Part shown: positions 33,637 through 41,804 of the stretch, piece by piece
How the letters are laid out: each line of letters starts with the position of its first letter
Position numbering within the stretch: the first letter of the stretch is position 1
Assembly (NCBI RefSeq): GCF_021044565.1
Contig: NZ_CP087997.1
Location: forward strand, 4,154,001 to 4,218,000
Direction: 5' to 3'
DNA length: 64,000 nucleotides
Origin: Subtercola endophyticus
GTDB lineage: Bacteria; Actinomycetota; Actinomycetes; Actinomycetales; Microbacteriaceae
Notes under the pieces: model-generated
What the model was told of the DNA's origin: nothing
What the model saw: the letters and a program-made list of their open reading frames with translations, nothing else
The model's database searches: none
Made by a program: the position numbers and the translations under genes

Positions 33637-34687
33637 GTTGGTTACACGCGGTTGATGGGTGTGGTTCCGATGCCGGAGTGGATGCGATCAGTGTTGTAGT
33701 ACTCCAGCCAGGGCGCAAGAGCTGCTGCTCGTTCGGTGTTGCTGCTGTAGGGCCGGGCGTAGGCCCATTCGGTGGCGAGGGTGCGGTTGAGGCGTTCGAC
33801 TTTCCCGTTCGTCCAGGGGCAGTGCGGTTTGATGAACCTCTGCGCAGCACCGAGCTCGGCGACCGCGGCTTTGAAGACGGCTGAGTTCCTGTACGCGAAG
33901 GCGTTGTCGCTGATCACCCGTACGATGCGTGGAATACCGCAGCTGGCGAAGAACGCCGCCGCACGCAGGAGCACCCCGGCTGCGGTGGTGCCCTTCTCAT
34001 CAGCATGGATCTCGGCGTACGCGAGCCTTGTATGGTCATCGATCACGGCGTGGACGTAGTCGTATCCGACCCTGGTATGGCTGGTCTTGTGGTTGCGGCG
34101 GCCCTGGGTGGGGTCGGCGCGCCACCCGCCGCCGTCGGGTATCCGGCCGAGTTTCTTCACATCGATATGGACGAGTTCGCCGGGACTTTCTCGTTCGTAC
34201 CGGTTACCGGTGGTCCGGGTCGCCCTGATGGGTTGCCCGGTAACGGGGTCGCAGTCTGTCAGCGGGGGTATCTGGTGACGGGCGAGGATCCGGGACACGG
34301 TTCGGGCGGGCACTCCGGTCGCTGCACCGATCCTGGCCGGCCCGCAGCGCAGCACCGACCGCGCCTGAATGACGGCCTGTTCGCGGTCGCTGCTGGTCCG
34401 AGTCGGTGTGTGGTGTGGTCGGCTCGACCGGTCAGACAACCCAGTCAGGCCCTCGGCACGGTACCGGCGTACCCACCGGTACGCGCACTGCCTCGAGATG
34501 CCGAGTTCTTTCGCGACGTGAGCTGCAGGACGACCCGACAGGACCCGCCGAACGAGCAAGGTCCTGCCGTGAATGGTGAGTCGGGCATTAATGTGGGGCA
34601 TGAGGACCTCCGTGGCCGGTGAAGATGTCAGATACCTCCACTAAGCCCCGGAGGCCCTCCTTAAATCAAGCCCCGCGTGTAACCAAC
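33637..34687 (-). mobile_element. IS481-family insertion sequence
   Basis: A 1051-bp element bounded by perfect 15-bp inverted repeats, gttggttacacgcgg at the left and its complement at 34673-34687. It carries an intact transposase on the minus strand, whose stop codon lies inside the left repeat. I could not see a clear target duplication. It sits between the GC-rich repeats and the aldo/keto reductase gene. Confidence 0.85.
33642..34601 (-). CDS. IS481-family transposase
   Basis: A 319-residue DDE transposase. The N-terminal helix-turn-helix reads HVAKELGISRQCAYRWVRRYRAEG. The catalytic Asp and Glu residues are in LVHIDVKKLG, VISDNAFAYR and NGKVERLNRTLATEW, the usual order for IS481. The start at ATG 34601 follows GGAGG. 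The length is normal for the family. The protein looks intact and should mobilise the surrounding element. Confidence 0.95.
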   Translation of the reverse strand: MPHINARLTIHGRTLLVRRVLSGRPAAHVAKELGISRQCAYRWVRRYRAEGLTGLSDRSSRPHHTPTRTSSDREQAVIQARSVLRCGPARIGAATGVPARTVSRILARHQIPPLTDCDPVTGQPIRATRTTGNRYERESPGELVHIDVKKLGRIPDGGGWRADPTQGRRNHKTSHTRVGYDYVHAVIDDHTRLAYAEIHADEKGTTAAGVLLRAAAFFASCGIPRIVRVISDNAFAYRNSAVFKAAVAELGAAQRFIKPHCPWTNGKVERLNRTLATEWAYARPYSSNTERAAALAPWLEYYNTDRIHSGIGTTPINRV

Positions 34688-34704
34688 GTCACGGCCCGGT
34701 ACAG

Positions 34705-35730
34705 CTAGACCGCGCTCTGCTGCGCCCAGAGGTTGATGCCGGCCTCCGTGGCGAACGAGTCGATCGCCGCGAGCTCGTCGGGCTCGAAGGTGAGGTTGTG
34801 AGTGGCGGCGAGGTTGTCTTCGAGCTGTTTCACGGAGGAGGCTCCGATGAGCACAGAGGTGACCCGGGCATCCCGCAGCGCCCACGACAGCGCGAGCTGG
34901 GCCAGCGTCTGCCCGCGGCCGGCGGCGATGTCGTTCAGTCCCTTCACGCGAGCGAGGGTCTCGTCGTTGATGAAGCTCTGCTGCATCGACCCGTTCTGTG
35001 CCGCGCGGGAGTCGGCGGGAATGCCGTTCAAGTACCGATCGGTCAAGAGACCCTGGGCGAGCGGCGAGAAGGCGATGCATCCGACCCCCAGATCGCCGAG
35101 CGTGTCGAGCAGGCCGTCTTCGATCCAGCGGTTGAACATCGAGTACGACGGCTGGTGAATGAGCAGCGGTGTGCCCAGGTCGGCCAGGATGCGCGCCGCC
35201 TCTACCGTGCGCTCGGGCGAGTAGCTCGAGATGCCCGCATAGAGTGCGCGCCCGCTCTGTACGGCGGTGTGCAGTGCACCCATCGTCTCTTCGAGCGGAG
35301 TCTCGGGGTCTGGCCGGTGCGAGTAGAAGATGTCGACGTAGTCTAGCCCCAGGCGGGCGAGCGACTGGTCGAGGCTCGCCAGCAGGTACTTGCGCGACCC
35401 GAATTCGCCGTACGGGCCCGGCCACATGTCGTAGCCGGCCTTCGACGAGATCACCATTTCGTCGCGGTACGGCACGAAGTCTTCGGCGAAAATGCGCCCG
35501 AAATTCGTTTCGGCCGAGCCGTACGGCGGGCCGTAATTGTTCGCCAGGTCGATGTGAGTGACGCCCAGGTCGAACGCGCGCCGCAGAATCGCGCGCTGCG
35601 TCTCGGTGCTGGTCGTGTCTCCGAAGTTCTGCCACAACCCCAGCGACACCGCCGGAAGTTTCAGCCCACTCCGCCCGGAGCGTCGGTAGGGAAGTTGTTC
35701 GTAACGGTCATCTGCAGCGTTGTAGGTCAC
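34705..35730 (-). CDS. Aldo/keto reductase, YghZ-like
   Basis: A 341-residue NADPH-dependent reductase. It shows the Kv-beta/YghZ subgroup features LGLWQNFGD, HIDLANNYGPPYGSAE (Asp and Tyr of the tetrad), KAGYDMWPGPYGEFGSRKYL (Lys) and IDIFYSHRPDPETPLEET-type His, then LGVGCIAFSPLAQGLLT and SVLIGASSVKQLEDNL for cofactor binding. YghZ reduces L-glyceraldehyde 3-phosphate and methylglyoxal; this one may act on similar aldehydes. The start is ATG 35730. The gene ends just beyond the IS481 element. Confidence 0.9.
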   Translation of the reverse strand: MTYNAADDRYEQLPYRRSGRSGLKLPAVSLGLWQNFGDTTSTETQRAILRRAFDLGVTHIDLANNYGPPYGSAETNFGRIFAEDFVPYRDEMVISSKAGYDMWPGPYGEFGSRKYLLASLDQSLARLGLDYVDIFYSHRPDPETPLEETMGALHTAVQSGRALYAGISSYSPERTVEAARILADLGTPLLIHQPSYSMFNRWIEDGLLDTLGDLGVGCIAFSPLAQGLLTDRYLNGIPADSRAAQNGSMQQSFINDETLARVKGLNDIAAGRGQTLAQLALSWALRDARVTSVLIGASSVKQLEDNLAATHNLTFEPDELAAIDSFATEAGINLWAQQSAV

Positions 35731-35777
35731 CCTCTGATTTTGTCACGTTTCAAACCGGGGTGTGGATGCCCGGGCGC

Positions 35778-36008
35778 CCCATCACCGTGACGGTGACCGG
35801 CAGCACAGGCACCCGGACTCCGACGCCCCCGACGTTCACCTACCAATAGAAGCATTCTGGCATAGCGATCTCCGGAGCGTCTGCGGCGACCTACACCCTC
35901 GTGGCGGCCGACGCTGGTGCGAAGATCACGGTCACGATCACCGCCCATCGTTCGGGCTATCAGTCGGCGTCGACGACGAGCGCGGCGACCGCTGCCGTCA
36001 CCGGATAG
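35778..36008 (+). pseudogene. C-terminal remnant of an Ig-like-repeat surface protein
   Basis: One frame reads PITVTVTGSTGTRTP, then TFTYQ followed by TAG, then SGIAISGASAATYTLVAADAGAKITVTIT and a proper stop after ATAAVTG. The 'TYQW..dGvaISGAtaaTYTLvaaDaGakItVtvtg' repeat is a common surface-protein domain in Microbacteriaceae. Here the expected Trp codon TGG has become TAG at 35847. No N-terminal part is present. It is a dead fragment between the reductase and tRNA-Ser. Confidence 0.75.
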
Positions 36009-36107
36009 CCGGATTCCGGGTGCCTCGTCTGAGCCCGCTCTTAGCTCTGCCGCGCTTAGCTGCCGCCGGATTGGCGCACCACGCAGGTGTGCCGTAAAGT
36101 ATCCCCC

Positions 36108-36197
36108 GGTACCGTGTCCGAGCGGCCGAAGGTGCAACTCTCGAAAAGTTGTGTGCTTGAAAGAGCACCGTGGGTTCAAATCCCACCGGTACCGCCA
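36108..36197 (+). tRNA. tRNA-Ser(CGA)
   Basis: A class-II tRNA with acceptor GGTACCG/CGGTACC, anticodon loop CTCGAAA (anticodon CGA, reading UCG codons), a long variable arm, the T-arm GTGGG-TTCAAAT-CCCAC and an encoded CCA at 36195-36197. A terminator follows directly. Confidence 0.95.
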
Positions 36198-36219
36198 TGT
36201 GATGTCGCAAGACATGGGA

Positions 36220-36260
36220 ATAGCTCGAACCTACGTTTTTGTGGGTTCGGGCTATTTTTT
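36220..36260 (+). terminator. Terminator downstream of tRNA-Ser
   Basis: A 15-bp stem (atagctcgaacctac with gtgggttcgggctat, two G-U pairs) with a GTTTTT-rich loop is followed by TTTTTT. It begins 23 bases after the CCA. Confidence 0.9.
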
Positions 36261-36356
36261 GTCGGGTTGGGGCCCCGGGTTCGCCGGTCGATTGCTAGTC
36301 CGTCGCGAATGCGCAACTGTGGCGCCGGGCGACGAGGGGCTGCGCCTTCTCGAAGC

Positions 36357-36917
36357 TCACACCGCCGCGGTCGCCAACTCGGTGTTCTGCTCGGGCACGG
36401 CGTGCGAGCGGCTGATGTGCCGAAGCGCGAGCTCGCCCCGGCACGGCACGGCGAGGAGGTCGCCGACCCGAATATCGGCGGGCAGACCGCCGGTCAGCAC
36501 TTCGAGCACCGCCGGAGCGTCACGGTTCGAGTCGGCGAGCACGAGGGCTGCAGAGGTCGTGTGCGCGACGGATGCCCGCCCGATCAGCCGCAGCTCGCTG
36601 AGCAGGGGGCGCACGGTGTCGAAACGGGCGTCGACGCTGATGCAGAGGGTGCCTGTCGCGGTCACCGCGATTTCGGTGATCGTCGTCACGATCGCTGTCG
36701 CCCGCTCGAGAGTGGAGGGCCGGCCGTGCGTGCCCGGAACGACAGCGGCCGCGGTGTGAATGCAGGGCGATTGGCAGATATCGACGAGCCGGAGCAGGGA
36801 GACTCCGGCGACAACGACATCGGTTGTGGTCGCCGAGGTGTATTCGGGCCAGAGGTCCGCGTTCAGGGGATCAGGGATGCTGCTGCGCAGGGAGGGCAGC
36901 AAACGGGTCAAGGTCAT
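36357..36917 (-). CDS. Conserved hypothetical protein (186 aa)
   Basis: A 186-residue soluble protein starting at ATG 36917, with AAAGAG upstream. It has a beta-rich core (TDVVVAGVSLLRLVDICQSPC, AIVTTITEIAVTATGTLCISVDA) and GDLLAVPCRGELALRHI near the end. The pattern recalls proteins of unknown function from related actinobacteria, but I cannot name a family. It diverges from the kdp locus; its promoter and that of kdp must lie in 36918-37149, where a hairpin (GTTCTCC/GGAGAAC arms, about 36966-37003) is also visible. Confidence 0.55.
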   Translation of the reverse strand: MTLTRLLPSLRSSIPDPLNADLWPEYTSATTTDVVVAGVSLLRLVDICQSPCIHTAAAVVPGTHGRPSTLERATAIVTTITEIAVTATGTLCISVDARFDTVRPLLSELRLIGRASVAHTTSAALVLADSNRDAPAVLEVLTGGLPADIRVGDLLAVPCRGELALRHISRSHAVPEQNTELATAAV

Positions 36918-37149
36918 GGCTCTTTCTTACAACCTGAGAACGCCGATTTTCGGCGTCTTAACGGAAGTTCTCCGGCCGGATTTTCGGCGGCCGTAGGAGA
37001 ACCGTATTGATCTGGCGATATGGCGTTAGGGAACCGTTAGGACCGTGAAGATCGGCCGAATCGGGGTGTCTAATCATGTGCTGTACCTGTGAGTTCCGGC
37101 CCTCCGCTGGAGGCTCCGCAGGCTTCCCTGACTTGGATGGAGATCTCTC

Positions 37150-37233
37150 GTGCTTGACGTGTTCTACATTGTCGGCATTGTCGCGTTGTTCGCGATTGTC
37201 GAACTGATTGCCAAGGGGGTCGGCAAGCTGTGA
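37150..37233 (+). CDS. Small single-pass membrane protein upstream of kdpF (27 aa)
   Basis: GTG 37150, with GGAG upstream, encodes MLDVFYIVGIVALFAIVELI followed by AKGVGKL. Its stop overlaps the kdpF start (GTGA). Tiny hydrophobic proteins ending in AKGVEKL-like residues recur directly before kdpF in related actinobacteria, so this looks like a real conserved Kdp accessory. It would be a single membrane helix. No function is known. It was likely missed by gene callers because of its size. Confidence 0.6.
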   Translation: MLDVFYIVGIVALFAIVELIAKGVGKL

Positions 37234-37319
37234 TCGCCTTTGACATCATCGCCGCCGTACTCGGCGTCGCCTCACTCGGGTACCTCGTGTATGCCCTCGT
37301 GAAACCGGAGCGTTTTTAG
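37230..37319 (+). CDS. kdpF: K+-transporting ATPase small subunit KdpF
   Basis: A 29-residue hydrophobic peptide: [20 protein letters not shown], then YALVKPERF. The YAL..PERF ending is diagnostic of KdpF, the single-helix subunit that stabilises KdpABC in the membrane. The GTG start overlaps the previous stop, and the stop TAG shares its last base with the KdpA start GTG. This compact arrangement means the three genes are translationally coupled. Confidence 0.9.
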   Translation: MIAFDIIAAVLGVASLGYLVYALVKPERF

Positions 37320-38992
37320 TGGACACCTTCTTCGCCATCCTCCAAGTCGCAACCCTGGTGTTGTTTCTTGTTCTGATCTATCGCCCGCTCGGCGACTACA
37401 TGGCACACATCTATACGAGCAAGCACAATCTCAAGGCCGAACGCGGTTTCTACCGGATCATCGGGGTGAACCCCGAATCCGAGCAGACCTGGCGGGCGTA
37501 CCTGCGCGGTGTACTCGCGTTCTCCCTGATCGGCGTGCTGATTCTCTACGGCATCCAGCGGCTGCAAGCCGTGCTGCCCTACTCACTCGGTATGCCCGCC
37601 ATCCCCGAGGGGCTGTCTTTCAACACGGCCATATCGTTCGTGACCAATACGAACTGGCAGTCGTACTCACCCGATGTCACGATGGGTTACAGCGTTCAGC
37701 TCGCCGGTCTCGCTGTGCAGAACTTCGTCTCCGCGGCCGTCGGCATCGCGGTGGCCATCGCTCTGGTGCGCGGATTCGCGTACCGCCGCTCGGGCACGAT
37801 CGGCAACTTCTGGGTCGACCTGACGCGCGGCACGCTGCGGCTGCTGCTGCCGCTGTCGATCCTGACTGCGATCGTACTGATCGCCGGAGGCGTGATCCAG
37901 AACTTCAACGGCTTCACCGACGTGACCACTCTCACCGGCGGTACGCAGAGCATTCCGGGTGGCCCGGTCGCGTCGCAGGAGGCGATCAAGATGCTCGGCA
38001 CCAACGGTGGCGGCTTCTTCAACGCCAACTCCGCGCATCCGTTCGAGAACCCCACCGCCTGGACCAGCCTGTTGCAGATCGTGTTGATGCTCGCTATTCC
38101 GTTCAGCCTGCCGCGCACGTTCGGCAAGATGGTCGGCGACAACAAGCAGGGTTACGCGATTCTCGCCGCCATGTCGACGATCTTCCTCATCTCGCTCTCG
38201 GCCCTCTCGATCTTCGAGAAGATCGGCGCAGGCTCCGCACCACAACTTGCGGGTGCCGCTATGGAAGGCAAGGAAGACCGCTTCGGCATCTTCGGGTCGA
38301 CTCTCTTCGGTACCGCCAGCACGCTGACCTCGACCGGTGCCGTGAACTCTATGCACGACTCGTACACGGCCCTCGGCGGAATGATGCCGATGCTCAACAT
38401 GATGCTCGGTGAAGTCGCGCCGGGTGGTGTCGGATCCGGCCTCTACGGAATGCTGATCCTCGCCATCATCGCGGTCTTCATCGCCGGACTGCTGGTCGGG
38501 CGCACCCCCGAGTACCTGGGCAAGAAGCTCGGACCGCGCGAAATCAAACTCGCCAGCATCTACATTCTGGTCACCCCGACGCTGGTGCTCGCCGGCACCG
38601 CACTGAGCTTCGCGATACCCGCGGTGCGAGACGACGTGACGAGCACATCGATCTGGAACTCCGGACTGCACGGCTTGTCAGAAGTGCTCTACGCGTTCAC
38701 CTCAGCCGCCAATAACAACGGTTCTGCCTTTGCCGGACTCACGGCGAACACGCCCTGGTTCAACACCGCGCTCGGAGTCGCCATGCTGCTCGGCCGGTTC
38801 GTGCCGATGGTGCTGGTTCTGGCGCTCGCCGGTTCTCTTGCGGCTCAAGACAAGATTCCCGCCACAGCAGGCACCCTGCCAACGCACCGGCCCCAGTTCG
38901 TCGGGCTCCTCGTCGCAGTGACAGTGGTCATCGTCGCTCTCACCTACTTTCCCGCAATCACGCTAGGTCCGCTAGCGGAAGGACTCAAGTAA
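37319..38992 (+). CDS. kdpA: K+-transporting ATPase subunit A
   Basis: The 557-residue channel-like subunit of the Kdp pump, with about ten transmembrane helices. Selectivity-filter type loops carry [46 protein letters not shown] and [14 protein letters not shown], all in the family order. It binds K+ on the outer side and passes it along the tunnel to KdpB. The start is GTG 37319 overlapping the KdpF stop. It is followed two bases after its stop by kdpB, so the subunits are made together. Confidence 0.98.
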   Translation: MDTFFAILQVATLVLFLVLIYRPLGDYMAHIYTSKHNLKAERGFYRIIGVNPESEQTWRAYLRGVLAFSLIGVLILYGIQRLQAVLPYSLGMPAIPEGLSFNTAISFVTNTNWQSYSPDVTMGYSVQLAGLAVQNFVSAAVGIAVAIALVRGFAYRRSGTIGNFWVDLTRGTLRLLLPLSILTAIVLIAGGVIQNFNGFTDVTTLTGGTQSIPGGPVASQEAIKMLGTNGGGFFNANSAHPFENPTAWTSLLQIVLMLAIPFSLPRTFGKMVGDNKQGYAILAAMSTIFLISLSALSIFEKIGAGSAPQLAGAAMEGKEDRFGIFGSTLFGTASTLTSTGAVNSMHDSYTALGGMMPMLNMMLGEVAPGGVGSGLYGMLILAIIAVFIAGLLVGRTPEYLGKKLGPREIKLASIYILVTPTLVLAGTALSFAIPAVRDDVTSTSIWNSGLHGLSEVLYAFTSAANNNGSAFAGLTANTPWFNTALGVAMLLGRFVPMVLVLALAGSLAAQDKIPATAGTLPTHRPQFVGLLVAVTVVIVALTYFPAITLGPLAEGLK

Positions 38993-38994
38993 TC

Positions 38995-41154
38995 ATGTCC
39001 ACCCTCACACCCCTACGACCCTCAGAACCTCAACCCACCGAAACGAAGCCCGCAGAGAAAAAGAGCGCCTTCGGACTCAGCCAACTCATCGCCGCCACTC
39101 CGGGTGCCTTCCGCAAGCTCGACCCGCGGGAGATGTGGCACAACCCGGTCATGTTCATCGTCGAGATCGGCGCCGCGCTGACCACGGCGCTGGCCATCGC
39201 CGAACCGTTCATCGGCGGCGCCGGAGACTCCGGCGGCGCTCCTGTGCCCGCATCGTTCACCTGGGGCATCGCGCTCTGGCTCTGGGCGACCGTGCTGTTC
39301 GCCAACCTCGCCGAATCCGTCGCCGAAGGGCGCGGCAAGGCGCAGGCCGACAGCCTGCGAAAGACCCGCACCAGTACGGCGGCCAACAAGGTGCTGGGTT
39401 ATGACGCGAAAGCCGATCCGTCGGCCGAAGCGAGCTCGATCGAGACGCTCTCTTCAGCCGATCTGACTCTCGGCGACGTCGTCGTGGTCGTGGCGGGCGA
39501 ACTCATCCCGGGTGACGGCGACATCGTCTGGGGCATCGCTTCGGTCGACGAATCGGCCATCACAGGCGAATCCGCCCCGGTGGTGCGCGAATCGGGTGGC
39601 GACCGCAGCGCCGTCACGGGCGGCACCCGGGTGCTCTCCGATCGCATCATCGTGCAGATCACCAGTAAGCCGGGTGAGACGTTCGTCGACCGGATGATCG
39701 CGCTGGTCGAAGGCGCGTCGAGGCAGAAGACTCCGAACGAGATCGCCCTGAACATCCTGCTCGCCAGCCTCACCATCGTGTTCGTCGTGGTGACGCTGAC
39801 GCTCAACCCGATCGCCAGCTACGCCGCCTCGCCGGTCAGCCTCACCGTTCTGGTGGCACTTCTGGTGTGCCTCATTCCGACGACCATCGGCGGCCTGCTC
39901 TCAGCCATCGGCATCGCCGGTATGGACCGCCTTGTGCAGCGCAATGTGCTCGCCATGTCGGGCCGCGCGGTGGAAGCAGCCGGTGACGTCACGACACTGC
40001 TGCTCGACAAAACAGGCACCATCACCTACGGCAACCGCCAGGCCGCCGAGTTCACGGCCCTCACCGGCGTCAGCCAGGCCGATCTGGTGCATGCCGCCGC
40101 GGTCTCGTCTCTGGCCGACCCGACACCGGAGGGCAAGTCGATCGTCGACCTGGCCGTCAAACAGAACTACGTCGACGGCCTGTCGGTCGCGGGGGACATC
40201 GTGCCCTTCACCGCCCAGACCCGCATGTCGGGCCTTGACCTGCCCGACGGATCGCAGATTCGAAAAGGCGCCGGCGCGTCTGTCGTCGCGTGGGTCGAAG
40301 AGTCTGGACCCATGGCGAGCACCGAGCACGCCGAGCTCGAAGAGAAAATCGAGAACATCTCCAAAGCGGGTGGCACCCCGCTCGTCGTGGCCAGCAAGAG
40401 CCCTGCCGGAACAGCCCGCGTACTCGGCGTCATCTATCTCAAAGACGTCGTCAAGGAAGGCATCAAAGAGCGTTTCGCCGAGCTGCGTGCGATGGGCATC
40501 CGAACCGTCATGGTCACCGGAGACAACCCTCTCACCGCCGCCGCGATCGCGGCGGAAGCCGGCGTCGACGACTTTCTCGCCGAGGCGACGCCCGAGCAGA
40601 AACTCGCTCTCATCAAGCGCGAGCAGGAGGGCGGCAACCTCGTCGCCATGACCGGAGACGGCACGAACGACGCTCCCGCGCTGGCTCAGGCCGACGTCGG
40701 TGTTGCGATGAATACCGGAACGTCGGCCGCGAAAGAGGCCGGCAACATGGTCGACCTCGATTCCGACCCGACGAAGCTGATCGACATCGTGCGCATCGGC
40801 AAGCAGCTGCTCATCACGCGCGGGGCGCTGACGACGTTCTCGATCGCGAACGACGTGGCGAAGTACTTCGCCATCATTCCGGCGATGTTCGCGGGCATCT
40901 TTCCGGGGCTCGGTGTGCTGAACATCATGCAGCTGCACTCGCCGGCCTCCGCGATTCTCTCGGCCATCATCTTCAACGCGATCATCATCATCATCCTGAT
41001 TCCGTTGGCCCTCCGCGGCGTGAAATACCGACCGCTGAGCGCCTCACGCATTCTCAACCGCAACCTGCTCATCTACGGTGTCGGCGGTGTGATCGCGCCG
41101 TTCATCGGCATCAAGATCATCGACATCTTCGTCAGCCTGATTCCGGGCTTCTAG
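38995..41154 (+). CDS. kdpB: K+-transporting ATPase subunit B
   Basis: The 719-residue P-type ATPase subunit. The phosphorylation motif [13 protein letters not shown] is around residue 338; [25 protein letters not shown] A-domain sequence is present (TGES), and the hinge motif [21 protein letters not shown] is in place. It couples ATP hydrolysis to K+ uptake. The ATG start is 2 bases after kdpA, so expression is coupled. It has about seven membrane helices and an N-terminal disordered Pro/Glu-rich stretch of about 30 residues. Confidence 0.98.
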   Translation: MSTLTPLRPSEPQPTETKPAEKKSAFGLSQLIAATPGAFRKLDPREMWHNPVMFIVEIGAALTTALAIAEPFIGGAGDSGGAPVPASFTWGIALWLWATVLFANLAESVAEGRGKAQADSLRKTRTSTAANKVLGYDAKADPSAEASSIETLSSADLTLGDVVVVVAGELIPGDGDIVWGIASVDESAITGESAPVVRESGGDRSAVTGGTRVLSDRIIVQITSKPGETFVDRMIALVEGASRQKTPNEIALNILLASLTIVFVVVTLTLNPIASYAASPVSLTVLVALLVCLIPTTIGGLLSAIGIAGMDRLVQRNVLAMSGRAVEAAGDVTTLLLDKTGTITYGNRQAAEFTALTGVSQADLVHAAAVSSLADPTPEGKSIVDLAVKQNYVDGLSVAGDIVPFTAQTRMSGLDLPDGSQIRKGAGASVVAWVEESGPMASTEHAELEEKIENISKAGGTPLVVASKSPAGTARVLGVIYLKDVVKEGIKERFAELRAMGIRTVMVTGDNPLTAAAIAAEAGVDDFLAEATPEQKLALIKREQEGGNLVAMTGDGTNDAPALAQADVGVAMNTGTSAAKEAGNMVDLDSDPTKLIDIVRIGKQLLITRGALTTFSIANDVAKYFAIIPAMFAGIFPGLGVLNIMQLHSPASAILSAIIFNAIIIIILIPLALRGVKYRPLSASRILNRNLLIYGVGGVIAPFIGIKIIDIFVSLIPGF

Positions 41155-41193
41155 CTCGCCATCTGCCGACACATTGACAAGAAAGGTTTTCAC

Positions 41194-41802
41194 ATGAGTA
41201 CCTCACGAACCGCGGGGCGACAATATTGGGTCGCCGTGCGAGCCATGATCGTCTTCACGATCGTTCTCGGAATCGCCTACACCGCGCTCATCACGGGCAT
41301 CGGTCAGCTCGCGTTCCCTGCGCAGGCGAACGGGTCGATGATCAAGTCCGGTGACGCAGTCGTCGGATCGGCCCTGATCGGCCAATCCTTCACCGATTCC
41401 GACGGCAAGGCGCTGCCGGAGTGGTTCCAGTCCCGACCCTCGGCAGCAGGCGACGGGTACGACGCCGCCGCCTCGAGCGGAAGCAACTACGGCCCGGAGA
41501 ACTCCGATCTGCTGGCCGCGATCGCCGAACGTCAGGCCGCGATCGCCGCGTCAGACAACGTACCCGTTTCCCAGATACCTGCTGATGCGGTCACGGCCTC
41601 TGCTTCGGGGCTCGATCCGCACATCAGCCCCGAGTACGCTCAGATTCAGGTGGCCCGTATTGCCGCCGTTCGCAATCTTCCCGTAGACGAGGTAGAACAG
41701 TTGGTTGCCAATGCCACGACCCAGCGCGACCTGGGGTTCCTGGGTGAACCCGTCGTCAATGTTCTGCAGCTGAACATCGCCCTGGCAGGCCTGGGCAGCT
41801 AA
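41194..41802 (+). CDS. kdpC: K+-transporting ATPase subunit C
   Basis: A 202-residue single-span subunit with N-terminal TM helix (AMIVFTIVLGIAYTALITGIG) and then the family motifs GSALIGQSFTD, WFQSRPSAAGDGYD, SGSNYGPENSDL, and ASGLDPHISPEYAQIQVARIAA near the C terminus. It stabilises the KdpFABC complex and affects ATP affinity. The start at ATG 41194 follows GAAAGG. The gene ends 2 bases before kdpD. Confidence 0.98.
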   Translation: MSTSRTAGRQYWVAVRAMIVFTIVLGIAYTALITGIGQLAFPAQANGSMIKSGDAVVGSALIGQSFTDSDGKALPEWFQSRPSAAGDGYDAAASSGSNYGPENSDLLAAIAERQAAIAASDNVPVSQIPADAVTASASGLDPHISPEYAQIQVARIAAVRNLPVDEVEQLVANATTQRDLGFLGEPVVNVLQLNIALAGLGS

Positions 41803-41804
41803 CG

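Noticed and set aside
33242..33850. Arg/Pro/Ala-rich ORFs in the GC-rich repeat next to IS481
   Set aside because: They are products of simple GC repeats and cross the IS boundary.
36918..37149. c-di-AMP riboswitch upstream of kdp
   Set aside because: I could not find the conserved ydaO core; only a simple hairpin is present, and a KdpE-type promoter is enough.
40290..41177. Arg/His-rich ORF in another frame of kdpB
   Set aside because: Out-of-frame shadow of a clearly coding gene.
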